Source of the DNA: Cristatella mucedo
Lineage: Eukaryota > Bryozoa > Phylactolaemata > Cristatellidae
DNA: 64,000 nt
Assembly: GCA_009760855.2 (NCBI GenBank)
Contig: WPIO01000075.1
Coordinates: 363,501 to 427,500, forward strand
Direction of reading: 5' to 3'
Shown: positions 11,963 through 22,807 of the stretch, piece by piece
Numbering within the stretch: the stretch's first letter is position 1
Layout of the letters: the number at the start of each line of letters is the position of its first letter
Notes under the pieces: generated by a model
Database searches by the model: none
Told to the model about the DNA's origin: nothing
The model's input: only the letters and a program-made list of their open reading frames with translations
Program-made: the position numbers and the translations under genes

Positions 11963-13230
11963 AGCTACGTCTCAGGTGTCCAAAAAAGAATACTGTCCAG
12001 TAATGAGAAGGCGATTTTGGTAAACTGCGATAACCGTAGTTTAAACCTGGAGGCAGTTCATACTGCAAGTAAAGATTCCGTAGTCATTAACTTTTTTGGG
12101 AAAAACGAGAGCACATGCTTATTTTTTTAAGATCAGCTCTAAGATGGGAAGAACTGAAGAAAGTCTCAGCCATCATTGTCAAACGTGATTCTGCAACAAG
12201 GTTGAGTGCAAAAGTGGAGGCTGTGAAAGCTATCAATCATAGACTGAACAGCGTTGTTGGTCTTTCCGAGCAACTGTCTTAGGACATAAGTGGGAGGCTT
12301 CAAAGAAGAAGTGAATCTGGCAGTCTCCTACATTTTATTTTGAAAATTTTTACTCTATTGCCATTTTGGTATATCATTTTTAGGAATGTTGACCGCAATT
12401 AGAAAAGACTGCAGGATCCAAAGATGAACTTAAAAAATGCCTCTTGCGACCGACCTCCACTCTATTGGGATTGAGTTGTCAAGACTTCGAGAAGACCTCT
12501 TCCGGAACTCACTACTAGATGCCAAAAGGAGATGTGAATTGTGGGCAGTTGCAGTTAAAAGATGAATCCGTCGAAGGACACAGATGCCTTGAGAACTCTC
12601 TCAAGGTGTTGGTCTCACGGCAGAGGAGGAGATGTCGAGTATCGTGAAGGACAGCATGGACTATCTCTGACAAAAAATTACAATTAGATGTTTTCCGGCT
12701 CACAGATCTTGATGCTAAATTTTGTTTCTTGTTGGAAGTTTGGCGCAGCATGGGAAGTAACGGCAGCTATATTGACCTTCGCAAAGCATATTTACAGCTT
12801 CACGTCGACCCTACCCTGAAATACCAAGAAGCTTTTTAAGACACTTGACCGGACCAAACTCCACCAGCACTGTCTAGATCTTGATGGCTTCTGTTGCTCA
12901 GGCGTTGATGGAGTAGAGCTGTACAACAAAATATGTGACTAAAAATGCTTCTTTCCACACTTCACGACTAGGCACTAATGGCACCGCTGGAACACGTGTC
13001 TTTCATTGTCAGTTATGGAGAAGATGTGTTTCCTAACTTGAGAGTTGCCTTGCAAGTTCTTTTCACCATAGCTGCATCAGTTGCCAGCTGTGAACGTTCC
13101 TTCAGCAAGCTGAAGATGATCCTGTCTTAACTGAAATAATCAACTGGGTAAGATCGAATCTCCAATTTGACCTTGTTAAGCATAGAGAAAGACACACTGG
13201 AAGATATTGACTTTTAAACTGTAATAGACC
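11963..13230 (+). pseudogene. hAT transposase relic
   Basis: Broken frames on the + strand give GVQKRILSSNEKAILVNCDN followed by RSLNLEAVH (about 11,975-12,070), FFRSALRWEELKKVS (about 12,125-12,170) and, near the end, VFPNLRVALQVLFTIAASVA then SCERSFSKLKMILS (13,027-13,128) and LSIEKDTLEDIDF (about 13,178-13,216). These correspond in order to the RNase-H-like core and the C-terminal dimerisation region (ASxERxFSxLKxI) of ZMYM-like hAT transposases. Stops, including one right after KMILS, and frameshifts show that it is dead. The N-terminal zinc finger part was not found. Confidence 0.85.
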
Positions 13231-13463
13231 AGTTTGCTACGTTCAAGGTCAGAAAGACTCACATAACTTAAAGCTGTGATAGCTACTTTCTATCTTTACT
13301 AGCTTTAATAAGACTTGCTCGGCTCGATAGGCTTTCTAGCGTGTGTTTTTAGCATTTCTTTGCGGTGGTGCTATTTTGAAGCGCTTTTAGACAATGGGAG
13401 AGGGCGCCATTTCCAGTTTTCTCCCCAGGCGCCGAAAAGTCTCACTACGCCTCTGGTCTGCAC

Positions 13464-13967
13464 TACGGTTTTACGTGATAGTTGCTCATTCTCGTCTGGC
13501 GCCCGACCAAGAATCTTGTTTCTTCGATGAAGTGCAATGCAGTGAAACGGCTACGCCTCGTATAGCACTGCTTTTCACTGCCGCCCGTGGAGCCCCCTGC
13601 TCGTTTCCACGACCTCCCCTCGTCGCGTTTTTGTTTCCTTGGCAAAGCTCTTTTTTCTGCGAGACCACTCTTAGTCAGTCTTCGCTCTGTGCCAGCCGAA
13701 GAACAATGCTCTGGCAATTCTCAGCGTTGTGACAATGCTATATCTCACATGCCGCCGCTTTGCGACGACTGAGAGTACTGATTCACAAGCTCTGCGTTTT
13801 TGCTCTTATCTTTATGCACCTGCGTGTCGACTAACTTCTTGCAGAAAAGAGCAGGCATCGGTCGCTGAGTCGGTGTCGTAAAAGAAAATGCATCGGACTT
13901 CATGTTTCAATTCTCAGATAACTAGACGTTCAATGAAAATTTGAAGTCTGCCTGCGGGTGTACGTTG
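13464..13967. other. Intergenic, no gene recognised
   Basis: Frames of about 60-110 codons overlap on both strands without splice or family support. Nothing could be assigned. Confidence 0.5.
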
Positions 13968-14140
13968 GTGAGCCGTGATGGCACACTGGGTAAGGCGGTT
14001 GCTTTCACGACCTCGGCCTCGAGGTCGTGGGTTCGATTCCTGTGGTGGGTGATTCTTTATCGCCACTGCAAGCGGTGGTGATGGCCGTAAAGGCTCTTCT
14101 GTCGCTATACAAAAAGAGGCTGTTTAATCAGCTAGGATTT
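13968..14140 (+). mobile_element. SINE-A, tRNA-derived, well preserved
   Basis: There is a pol III box A region (tggcacactgggtaaggcgg) and a perfect box B (ggttcgattcc), followed by a body with gccactgcaagcggtggtga and the end ggctcttctgtcgctataca. It is close to the copy at 54,428, which makes it the reference for the family in this window. It does not form a full cloverleaf, so it is not a tRNA gene. Confidence 0.9.
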
Positions 14141-14299
14141 ATTACGCTCCTAGGAGGCGTCGAATACCGGACACTGTCTATCGAACCGCACATACAGTAT
14201 AACTAAAATAAAGTAGCCATGACTGGATCATGAGGCCCGCATGTACTATTTATGGGCCAATTACTTCGAAGGGAATACTACACCAAAGTGTGTTCAAGC

Positions 14300-14516
14300 A
14301 TTTGTGATATTCCATTTTGAGTTCTACCATTCATTACCCACAGGTCTTCCAACCTGTGCAATAAGGCACTTTCAGTTAGTGCAAACTTCCGCGGCTAGGT
14401 TTGTTTTGTCGCGAACATACAACCTGTCACATTGTGTCACTTCTTGCCGACCTGCACCGTCACTCATTTTTAGGTTCCTTAATTACCTCGCTTCAGTCAA
14501 AATATGCGAACAATAG
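14300..14516 (+). mobile_element. L2-type LINE copy D, internal fragment
   Basis: The + frame reads LPTGLPTCAIRHFQLVQTSA, then ARFVLSRTYNLSHCVTS, which matches LLAGLPACAIRRLQLVQNSA of the LINE C-terminal region in other copies. Both ends are lost. Confidence 0.8.
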
Positions 14517-15758
14517 TCGGCCCATGACATACGACGGTACGAATTTTGAAAACTCGGAGATACAAACGCGGCCATGGTAACGCAAAAAAACATCAAAATT
14601 CAAAATGTATCCAAAAAAACTTTTAAAATCAGCCGTCAGTTGATTTGAGAACGCTGCAACCCATCACGAGGGTTTAGAGGAAGAGGGACTTGATCATCCT
14701 CCGCCAAGATCGTCCAACTCCTCGTCACCCTCCTCCCAATAGTATTCAATGTACAGTACTACAACTACCAGCTTCTGTAGGCCAGAAAATAATCCACATT
14801 ATTGTATGTCATTGTAATTCAATTTACTTGTCTTTACTTATTTATTAGTGTTATGTATTTGTGAAAGAATTTAATTTGTTAATCTCTCTGTCTTTGTCAG
14901 ACCGTATCACAGTAGAAGTATCGTAGACGATTCTCGACCTAGGAAAAGTTAACTTACAAAAGGTTTTCCGGTCCCAATCTATTTCTAAGGTCAAGGGCTG
15001 AGTGTACCTCCCAATCAGGTGAGATGCATTACCGCCCACTCGTCTGGCTCGTCACTGAGCTGTGCCTCGAATCAACCTCGCATTGTTTGGAGCGCCGTCG
15101 ACCGTGTCCTAGTTCGTCAGCTCCCAATGACCGGAACTCACTACTACGACGTCACGACATTCACTAAATTGATTGAGTTTAAAAAATCTAAATCTGCACC
15201 TGCTTCTCAAAGCATTTGCTTAATGCATATGAACTGTCCTGTGTAGGCTTACGTTGGCTGACTTCTCCACACGAGCTCCGAAATGCATCTGCCGGTGCAA
15301 GTAACCTCTTGATGCAACGCCAATAAAATATGGCTGGTATTTACTATCGTCTTAGTGTGCAATAACATGTAACTAGAATTTTTTCTAAAGGTAGCTGTAC
15401 TGCCACACTTCTATGAATTCTGCTCTGTAGGGTTATGTCTTCCTGGCTCTCACTAATTCGGCTTGCAACGCAGCTCGTGCTAAATGGGAGAATCTGAAGT
15501 CCTGCAGCCGACAGGTCCCGGGCGGCGCCTGTCTGGTCCAGCGTCCAGCTGCTCGATATCAGCCAACCGCCTGAAACGTCACAGTCGCACTGGGACGACG
15601 TCTACGGTCTGCAGTCGCCAGCGCATATTTATACAGATACCTATATACCTATATTTATATATACATACATACCAACACATATACATCAACCTATAGATAC
15701 ATATGCTTGTATGTAGTATACATATATATAATATATGATATACCTTGGCGATTGGCAG
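14517..15758. other. Intergenic, no gene recognised
   Basis: Nothing conserved was seen up to the AT-rich run at 15,630-15,740. A short GC-rich stretch (15,484-15,620) is open in one frame but has no recognisable domain. Confidence 0.5.
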
Positions 15759-15845
15759 ACAGCGGTCGTTGTGGACGGCCTCAACCTGGACACCAAGGAC
15801 GACCGCCTGTCCAGCGCGCTCCGAGAATTCGGGAAGGTCACGGAC
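15759..15845 (+). CDS. Candidate exon with RRM-like sequence, partial
   Basis: Between an acceptor (gcgattggcag) and a good donor (gtgagg at 15,846) there is a phase-0 stretch of 29 codons. It reads TAVVVDGLNLDTKDDRLSSA and then LREFGKVTD. The pattern, a hydrophobic strand then an amphipathic helix then FGKV, is like the first half of an RNA-recognition motif. No partner exon for the RNP1 half was found nearby, and the flanks are TA-rich microsatellites, so this may be a chance frame or an isolated exon of a gene extending beyond what I could trace. The continuation without splicing is not RRM-like. Confidence 0.22.
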
Positions 15846-15913
15846 GTGAGGACCTCTAGCATCTTCAATATGTTGATTTTGGACCACCGAATTGTCACCA
15901 TGACTGTGGGCAG

Positions 15914-15937
15914 TATGTATATATATATATATATATG

Positions 15938-15998
<61 letters not shown>
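15914..15998. repeat. (TA)n/(TATG)n microsatellite
   Basis: It is a run of TA with interspersed TATG words, ending in acacacac. The tyrosine/isoleucine-rich frames across it are artefacts. Confidence 0.95.
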
Positions 15999-16002
<4 letters not shown>

Positions 16003-18164
16003 CCACCCAAGTACATACAGTTTGTATGCCCTTTGGAAAGATGTCCTAGATGGAAGTTCAGCCAAACCCCGGCAAGCGATGCAGTTCATCTTGAGAAGTC
16101 ATTCTAAGGGGATATTGAAAAGGGTCTCTCTCCTGGATATTACCGCATTTATGCTAGCGTAGTTGTGTTGGTACTTATTAAAGCTTCATGAAATTTCTAA
16201 AGGATATTTTTCCAGCAAGAGAATCACTTAAGTAGCTGAAGTTTCAGCGTACTGACCCAGTATAAGCCTCGCACGTGAATGCAAATCCAAACGCAAACGC
16301 AGCCGTACTGATTATTGCTACCCGAATACGCGCACGCGATGCATCGTAGCACTGGACAGGAATAAAGGATGGTGCTCTCCCGTTGACCGACCACTCTCCG
16401 GGGGAGTCCGATTACAACTGTCTGTGCTTTTAATGGTTTGTAGCTTGACCGCGTCCAGGTGAGTCGGATCTTTCGGGCACTTTGACGGAGTGGTAGGGCA
16501 GCTGCCGAAGTGCTTAAAGAGGCAGCAGCGAAACCTGCCATCGCTGTTCTCTCACCAATTTTTACAGGCCGAGCTGAAGCCAGTAATTCCTCTCGGTCCT
16601 ATAACCTGCCGATATGGGGCGGGGCCATTGAATCGCAGATCGAGGCTTACTGCTTGAGTTGCTGGGCACCCATTAAGCATCAGGGCCACGCCCACGACTC
16701 CAGATTCTCGTCCGTGGAACGAATCGCTGCCGTCAGGTCTCAAACTGATGCCGCTACCGGAAGCCTCGGAAGCCGCCATTCGTCGAAAGGTCGCTATCAG
16801 CTCACGATCGCTCGCGAAATTACTTTTCCGACCGATCAATAGCGGTAAACCCTGCCAGCGTCCTCGGGGAGTGCCGCGGGAAGCCAGCGAACTCGGCGCC
16901 GATCAGCCGCACGACGATTCTCTGCGCGCTCTCAGAGTTATTGCGTCAGAGCTGATGAAGAGCGTACTCGGCCAAGGCCGTCCGGGGAGAGGTCTCGCGG
17001 AAGCGCACAGAGCAGCCGCTCGCTCGTCACGTGATCGATGCGTCCCGCTTCGAACGACAATCGATCGCTGCAACGGGTCGCTCCTTTTTCTTTTTCTGTT
17101 GGCGAGAAGCGACGATCGTCCAATTTTTAGGAGCCGTTATGCATACCGATTAGCTCGAGAACTCTGTTGCGTTTCATGCAGCATGCTAGCTGCCGCCGTA
17201 CATCACACTCGGCAGGGACTGTAGCTGCGGGTTCGCGAGGAGGACGAGCCTGACTGAGAGTCGCCGGACTCGGCCGACGCAGCAGCGCGTCCAGGTGAGC
17301 CGCACGAGCCACCAGGGAAGCCACCAGGGGGCGCCGCTCTGATACACCTGGGCCTCCGAGACATCCGTAGAGCCACATCGGGCGCCTGCGAAACGGCGGC
17401 TCGCGCGCTGGATGCGGCCAGATTACGAATGCCGGAATGTTATTCGCAGTTTCGAAATCGGTGCGACCAGGAACCGGTTGTTTCATGATTCGCCGTTAGG
17501 TGGTTCGAATACAAAGTCAGGAAATGGGCAGTCGGTTTTTCTCTATGTGGTTGTATTTAATTGATGACACTGCCCGCGATCGCTGTACGAGTGGGCCGTG
17601 GCACTCGATGCGGTAAGCAGCCGGGCCGTGCTATTAGTGGTTGTTTTGCCAAGGGAGTCGGGGGACTCCGGTGGGCGAGAGGGGCGAGGAGAGTTGTACT
17701 TCGCCCTGCTCCGTGTGGAGGTGGAATAAACTGGTGGTGTTGCACGTCGGCTAGCGTTCTGTGCCATTCGCGACGATAATTCAGACTACACTCTAGAGCA
17801 TCCAAGCCACGCCGGAATCGCCCTCGAGGCGGCGTTGAGCAGGGCAGTTCTTCTGTACACTGGGCGTCGCAAGAGAGTTTCGTCACTCAATGGCTGGTGC
17901 CGCTACTCCTGGGTTGCTGCTGCTCCTGTCCAAGAGATTCGAATCGCATCTCTTGGTGGCGAAATATTGGCGCATTCTTCAATGCAGGCGACTCGAGGGC
18001 GCTTCGCGAACGCACGCTGAGAGTTCGTGGTGCCGAAGCACTCGACGCCTCGAGGGCTCGCTCCTTTCGGCCGCGTTTCCGCCACGGCATCGATTGGCCG
18101 CCACCCGATTCCACGCGGCGCCGGTCGGGCTCTGCTGCGATTCGGCCGACGAAAGCCAGCTCGG
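15999..18164. other. Intergenic, GC-rich after 16.5 kb
   Basis: Overlapping frames on both strands (for example 16,748-17,224 on + and 17,127-17,486 on -) show no domain or conserved motif. Two similar donor-like words, gcgtccaggtgag, lie at about 16,453 and 17,288; without a coding exon they remain unexplained. CpG is plentiful at 16,900-17,400, so a promoter island is possible. Confidence 0.4.
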
Positions 18165-18605
18165 AGTGGCTGGGAGGAGAAACAGAAGGAGAAGGATGCA
18201 GCTCTTAGAGGCTCGGAGGAGGAGGAGAGGGCGGAGGATGCAGCGGAGAAGGCAGCTCAGAGAGGCTGGGCGGATGAGGAGGAGGAGGAGAAGGAGGAGG
18301 AGGAAGAGGAGGAGGAGGACGAGGAGGACGAGGCAGCTCGGAGAGGTTTAAGAGGAGGAGGAGGAGGCAGCTCGGAGGATTTTATTCGGCCCCTGAGTCG
18401 CCGCTGCCGCTTCCTCCGAGCCTCTCCGATCGCTGCCTCCTCCTCCGAGCCTCTCCTCCTCCTTCTCCTCCCCATCCTCTGAGCCTCTCTGATCGCTGCC
18501 TCCTCCCCATCCTTCAAGCCTCTCCGAGCTGCCTTCTCATCCTCCTCCGAGCCTCTCCGGTCGCTGCCTCCTCCTCATCCTCCGAGCCTCTCTGATCGCT
18601 GCCGT
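18165..18605. repeat. Inverted purine/pyrimidine minisatellite arrays
   Basis: 18,165-18,380 is rich in GGA/GAG with the phrase ggcagctcggagagg repeated. 18,411-18,605 is the complementary type, with gagcctctccgatcgctgcc and variants about five times, separated by cctcctcctcc. The two arms are reverse complements of the same repeat vocabulary around a centre near 18,390. The acidic (+) and polyserine (-) frames across it are artefacts of the repeat. Confidence 0.85.
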
Positions 18606-18997
18606 TCGCTCACGCGAATCTTGCTTTCGGGTCGTCGCTGCGCATTTTTGAGCTGCATTCTCCGACCGCTGGCAGGCATCCGTAGGGAAACGAAAGGGAC
18701 GAGTTCGCTCGCGGCAGTTTGTGTCTCGCGAGTACGCCTGCTCGATCTGTCAGTACATATATATACATACGTCTCTCTGCGTGCGTGCGCGCTTTCGCTC
18801 TTCGAGCACGGAATCTGTCGATGAAAGCCACGAGTCTCATCAAAAGGCTTGCATGGGAAAACTCCATCGGTCTGCTGCCTCGACTCTAGGGGGAGGGGTG
18901 ACTTTCGCATGCCCGGGGTCCGAAATTGCTGACTCTTTCGATGCGATGTGGATGAGGGTACTGAAGCTGAGCGAGCGCTTCTGTAGTTCCGCCCACA

Positions 18998-19723
18998 ATA
19001 CTAATAACAATAATGAATTGTATATTGCGCCCTCAGAGAACTCAATCTCTTTCTACACACTTACGTGTGCTGCAAAGAAAGTACGAGCGAATGGTTCGTG
19101 GTAGCATGCTCAATGACAAAAAGCATAACAAGGTTAGAGGGTGACATGCACAGGGTCAGTTTGCAAATATGGTTAATGCACAGTGCCAGCACGCATACGC
19201 ACGTAAAGGTCGGATCACATGGAGCTAATAAAGGCTGCAATAAATAGATTCATTTTGAGTGTCTTTTAAATGCAGTAAACTCCGGGAATGTGATAACGCA
19301 ATTCGGAAATGAGTTCCAGGCTTCGGAATCTTACGATCTAAAGGCACGGTCTCTAAAGGATTTGAGATTCGGACGAGGTGTAGGTAAACGATTTGATTCC
19401 AAAAAGTGAGTGGTGCCATGCTTAGCCTGGTCATGCTGGTAGACCAGCAAGGGGTGAGTCACAGCTGTCAAGATGGGATGTCACAAATGCATGGACCAAC
19501 TTAGATGTGGTATCCTTGTCTAAATAGGCCAGAATTTTAGCAATGTTATATAGCTGAAAGTAGGCAGACTTGACTGTGGAGCTAATGTGGTCGTCTAATG
19601 AAAGGTTAGTTTGTAACATGGCACCTAGATTTCGTGCAGATTCAACGGGAGATAAGCTGGCAGAGCCGATTTTGAGCGTTAGCCTTTCTAATTCCTGAAC
19701 CACACTTGGTTAGCCCATAACAC
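18998..19723 (-). mobile_element. L2-type LINE copy E, 5' truncated
   Basis: It runs from the AAT-type tail (about 18,998) through the 3' untranslated stretch into the C-terminal frame at 19,431-19,703 (LTLKIGSASLSPVESARNLG; SAYFQLYNIAKI; VHAFVTSHLDSCDS). An internal deletion removes the WLPVKQRIDFK segment. The 5' truncation is typical of LINE insertion. Confidence 0.88.
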
Positions 19724-19965
19724 TGTATCTTTGTTTCGGGAAGTGAAGTCTGCTCGCTGCCGAATGGGCACCGAAAGGCGCTTCGAAAGGGCTAAAAAAA
19801 ATAACTTCCATGCAAAACATCCACTCTGCTCTTGCGGCTTTGTGGAGTTACAGACAGCGCTACGGGCATATATTGTATGACATACGCGTGCGATTCGTGC
19901 CGGCGGCCAACTGCTGGAACGACCCAGAAAAAGAGAAAGTAAGGAAAGGAGAGGGAAGGGAAGGG

Positions 19966-20098
19966 GCGCTGGTTTGGCCCAGTGGTTTAAGGTGCTCGCC
20001 ACGACCGAGGTCTGGCCGAGGTCGTCGGCTAGAGTTGGTGGCACACGTGAAGCGCTTGAATAGAGATGAAACTCTCTCGTAGGGGGCTATACAAATAA
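19966..20098 (+). mobile_element. SINE-B, tRNA-derived with LINE-like tail
   Basis: The head reads gctggtttggcccagtggtt then taaggtgctcgcc (box A) and a weak box B. The tail gaagcgcttgaatagagatg ... tagggggctatacaaat resembles the 3' end of the L2-type LINE in this window. Confidence 0.85.
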
Positions 20099-21356
20099 AA
20101 TTCTATTCAAGGGGAAGGATTACATTTAAAGAGGAGGGAAGGGCATGGAAGGTGGAAGAGGGGCAACAATAGCACTCACTAATTTAGCAATGGCGCCGCC
20201 GTGAAATTTCTGCTTTAATTTATGTCTGGAATAATGTGTATAGCTTTGCAGCTAGTAAATTTGTTCGTTACAAATGCACACCGACCCCAGGAGCTCAACT
20301 AACTACTCTATTTTAGGGCTTCTTGTTGTATGCTTCCTTGTCCGTTGATTATCGCCTAATCGGTTCCTTACCGTTGATATATCTACGGAACCGCGAATAA
20401 AGAATATCTGACTTAGCATGCCGCCGTTTCAGCCCGTACTCGTGACTTGAGCTAGCCGAACCATACCGAGACTTGATTGAACGGCGACGTCGTTGCGCGG
20501 CCGGGTTACCGCATTTCAAAAGGCAGACTCGTCGTGTCGGGCTCACGCTCTTGCATCGCGGTCGCAACCCCGGCGACTTTGCCCTGATCGTGACCCGGTG
20601 GATCTCGGCCCGAGTTGCTGGGTACATGCTAGCAGCGCTCAGATGGAGGTAGTATTCTAACCCGGAAAACTTAAGAACGGAGAGCAACTGACGGGGCGCC
20701 ACCTATGAACTGCACACACCAAAAGATTCCCCGCTCGTCCCTGAACTCTGACCCTAGGATGGACATATGACTTCGTGGAGGATGGCATTTCTTCAGAGTG
20801 CAGTCTGCATGGTGTCTCGAGCTCCGGCCGATGCGCAAGCAAACATATTCACTTTGGAGGCCGAGCTAAGATAACTGGTATAAGCAAGAGCGGCCATGAC
20901 TCTACCGGTCACTGGTACGATGGGTGCCTGGTCTCTTTATCAGGTCCAAATCTCGATGACAAGACTGCTACAATGGCGGCTCCAACTAAACCATTCAGAT
21001 TATTTTGGCCGATAATCAGTATTGGCGATTATGTGATTGTGCCATAACTAATGGCCAAGGTAGCATAAAAGCCTGTGCCATGAGATTGGTAGTCTGTCGT
21101 GACTGCGAACTCGAATTGGCATTTGAGCTGACTCAGCTCTAGACCAGCAGCCCTTGGCTTACGTCATAGCCACAGCTGATCGCTCTTTCCTCTGCTGCTG
21201 CTGTCAAATAGCTCGTCTGTAACAGCGCAGCGAGCTCGTCCCCCGGTTCTCTACCGGTGGACTGTGTGCTGCAGTGCGGTTAAAACACAAGCGGCCACAG
21301 CTGGGCGCCGAAAGCGACAGTTTATTGTGGGCCTCTTAGCTGTGGTTACGGCGAAA
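20099..21356. other. Intergenic, no gene recognised
   Basis: No conserved frame, splice-flanked exon or known element was seen. Confidence 0.55.
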
Positions 21357-21508
21357 GCGCTTTACGAGGCGCGCACCGGACCGACAGAGTTAACTGCGCG
21401 AACTCCCGAAGTCCGAGTATAACAAACTACCCAGCGCGTTTACGCGGCGCGCACCGGACCGACGGAGCTAATTGCACGAACTCCTGTAGCCGCGTATAAT
21501 AACCTATC
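21357..21508. repeat. Tandem duplication, 78-bp period
   Basis: Two units share gcgcgcaccggaccgac followed by similar gaactcc and gtataa words (tttacg at 21,361 and 21,439). They differ by scattered substitutions. Confidence 0.75.
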
Positions 21509-21763
21509 CTATGCGCTCGTCGCTAGCGATGGTCCCAACAACGAAGGCGGGCCGCTACAGCACCCCATACGATACGAGCACTGCGCAGTCTAAGTTTCAC
21601 TTAGCTGTTCGTCGCCGTAGGTACGTCTCTCGTGCTCTCGAAGCGTAGTCTCGCATCGACTACCAAGCTGCAGCCCCGAGGTCTGTCAGTCGTCCCAATA
21701 TATTCTCTCTCCTCTAAACTCCTGACCTCGTGCGTAGCTGCTATTTCTACTTCCGCACATTAG

Positions 21764-21995
21764 TCGGTGCACATCTTGACCGCATCGTCTGCACCAGGCT
21801 TCATTCTAACTTTAGCGAGTGGACAGGAGCCGGGCCTGTACTAGGTGTCCTAGTCGACCCGGCTAAGGCAAGTACATTAGGCGCTGCATCTCCTGACCGC
21901 ATCGCCTGCACAGAGCTTCGTCCTAACCTGAGCTAGGTGGATCGGGAGCTGGGTCTGTACTAGGCGCCCTAGTCGAACCCACTAAGGCATGGCCT
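21764..21995. repeat. Tandem duplication, 118-bp period
   Basis: Two units share ttgaccgcatcgtctgcac / ctgaccgcatcgcctgcac, then ctgtactaggtgtcctagtc / ctgtactaggcgccctagtc and a following ctaaggca. Together with the pair at 21,357 this is a locally duplicated zone. Confidence 0.75.
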
Positions 21996-22079
21996 ACCAT
22001 CGCGGCTAAGCTGAGAGCTGCCCCAGTGCACGGCTACGTTACGGGTACGGACTCGCTATGCCTTAGGGTATGAGCGCTC

Positions 22080-22245
22080 TTCGTCGTTGCCGTGTTCCTG
22101 CTACTGTCGGCATACCTGCATGCGTCGGTGCAGCACCGACAAGTAGCTGGCCTCGCTACAAGGTTCAGGCGACACCGGCATTCGTAGCCCCGTTGCGAGC
22201 GCTGCGTTTGCGGCCTCGTTCTGACCGGACGTGGTGTCGGCATGC
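22080..22245. repeat. Dispersed repeat, copy 2 of a pair
   Basis: It matches 8,490-8,660: ctactgtcggcatacctg, then gagcgctgcgtttg and ccggacgtgg at comparable spacing. Confidence 0.5.
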
Positions 22246-22807
22246 CGCATTCGTAACAGCGGTACTTGCACGGCTAATTTCTGACTAAGATTAGCATTAA
22301 GGTGAAAATAATATTAGCTGTATCGAAAATGACAAAACTGATGCACTTAAATTTGCTACTCGCCGGAAATCCGCGTGCGACCCGTCACCAGCCCGACTAC
22401 TTAAGTCGATCGACGCCAGTGCCGGTGCGGAAAAATCGCCGCTACCCAATAACCTTCGGCCTGTTAAAATTATAAGAACAACAATTGTTTATACACATTG
22501 ATGACGCAACGGCTCCAGTTTAGGCTCGGGCGAGAGACGCCGCTTTAGTGTAGCGTGCCCAAGTCGGCAGTGCCGCTCGCCGGCTCTCTCCGGAGGCGGA
22601 AGCGGCCTCATACCACCTTGACCTTAACAGAATGCCTGCGCGTTTATGGCGGCTAAAATGGCTCTAAGGAGATGTGACTGTTATTCCTCTCCATGGGCTA
22701 AGTCTGCACACTTAATTCTTCGGCTGTAAGAAATTCGTCAGAACTGAGCACGCGTTAATAACGCTTCGTTTTTAAGCGTAGACGTCCAAATCTGAAGCGC
22801 GTCGAAA

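Larger units (their letters stand above)
11279..13455 (+). mobile_element. Decayed hAT-superfamily DNA transposon with TIRs and 8-bp TSD
   Basis: The element starts CAGAGGCGTA and ends TACGCCTCTG, a perfect 10-bp inverted repeat. It is flanked on both sides by the identical 8-mer GTCTGCAC (11,271-11,278 and 13,456-13,463). An 8-bp duplication and CAG-type ends are hallmarks of hAT elements. Inside, on the + strand, are remnants of a ZMYM-like hAT transposase. A SINE-A copy has inserted at about 11,564-11,719. Length is 2,177 bp. Confidence 0.92.

Noticed and set aside
13968-14140. tRNA gene
   Set aside because: Boxes A and B are present, but the acceptor stem does not pair and the sequence recurs several times with a common non-tRNA body, so it is a SINE. 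The same applies to 39,240, 54,428 and 55,868.
18027-18517. Acidic (+) or polyserine (-) protein
   Set aside because: Both are translations of GGA/TCC repeats with no supporting splice sites.
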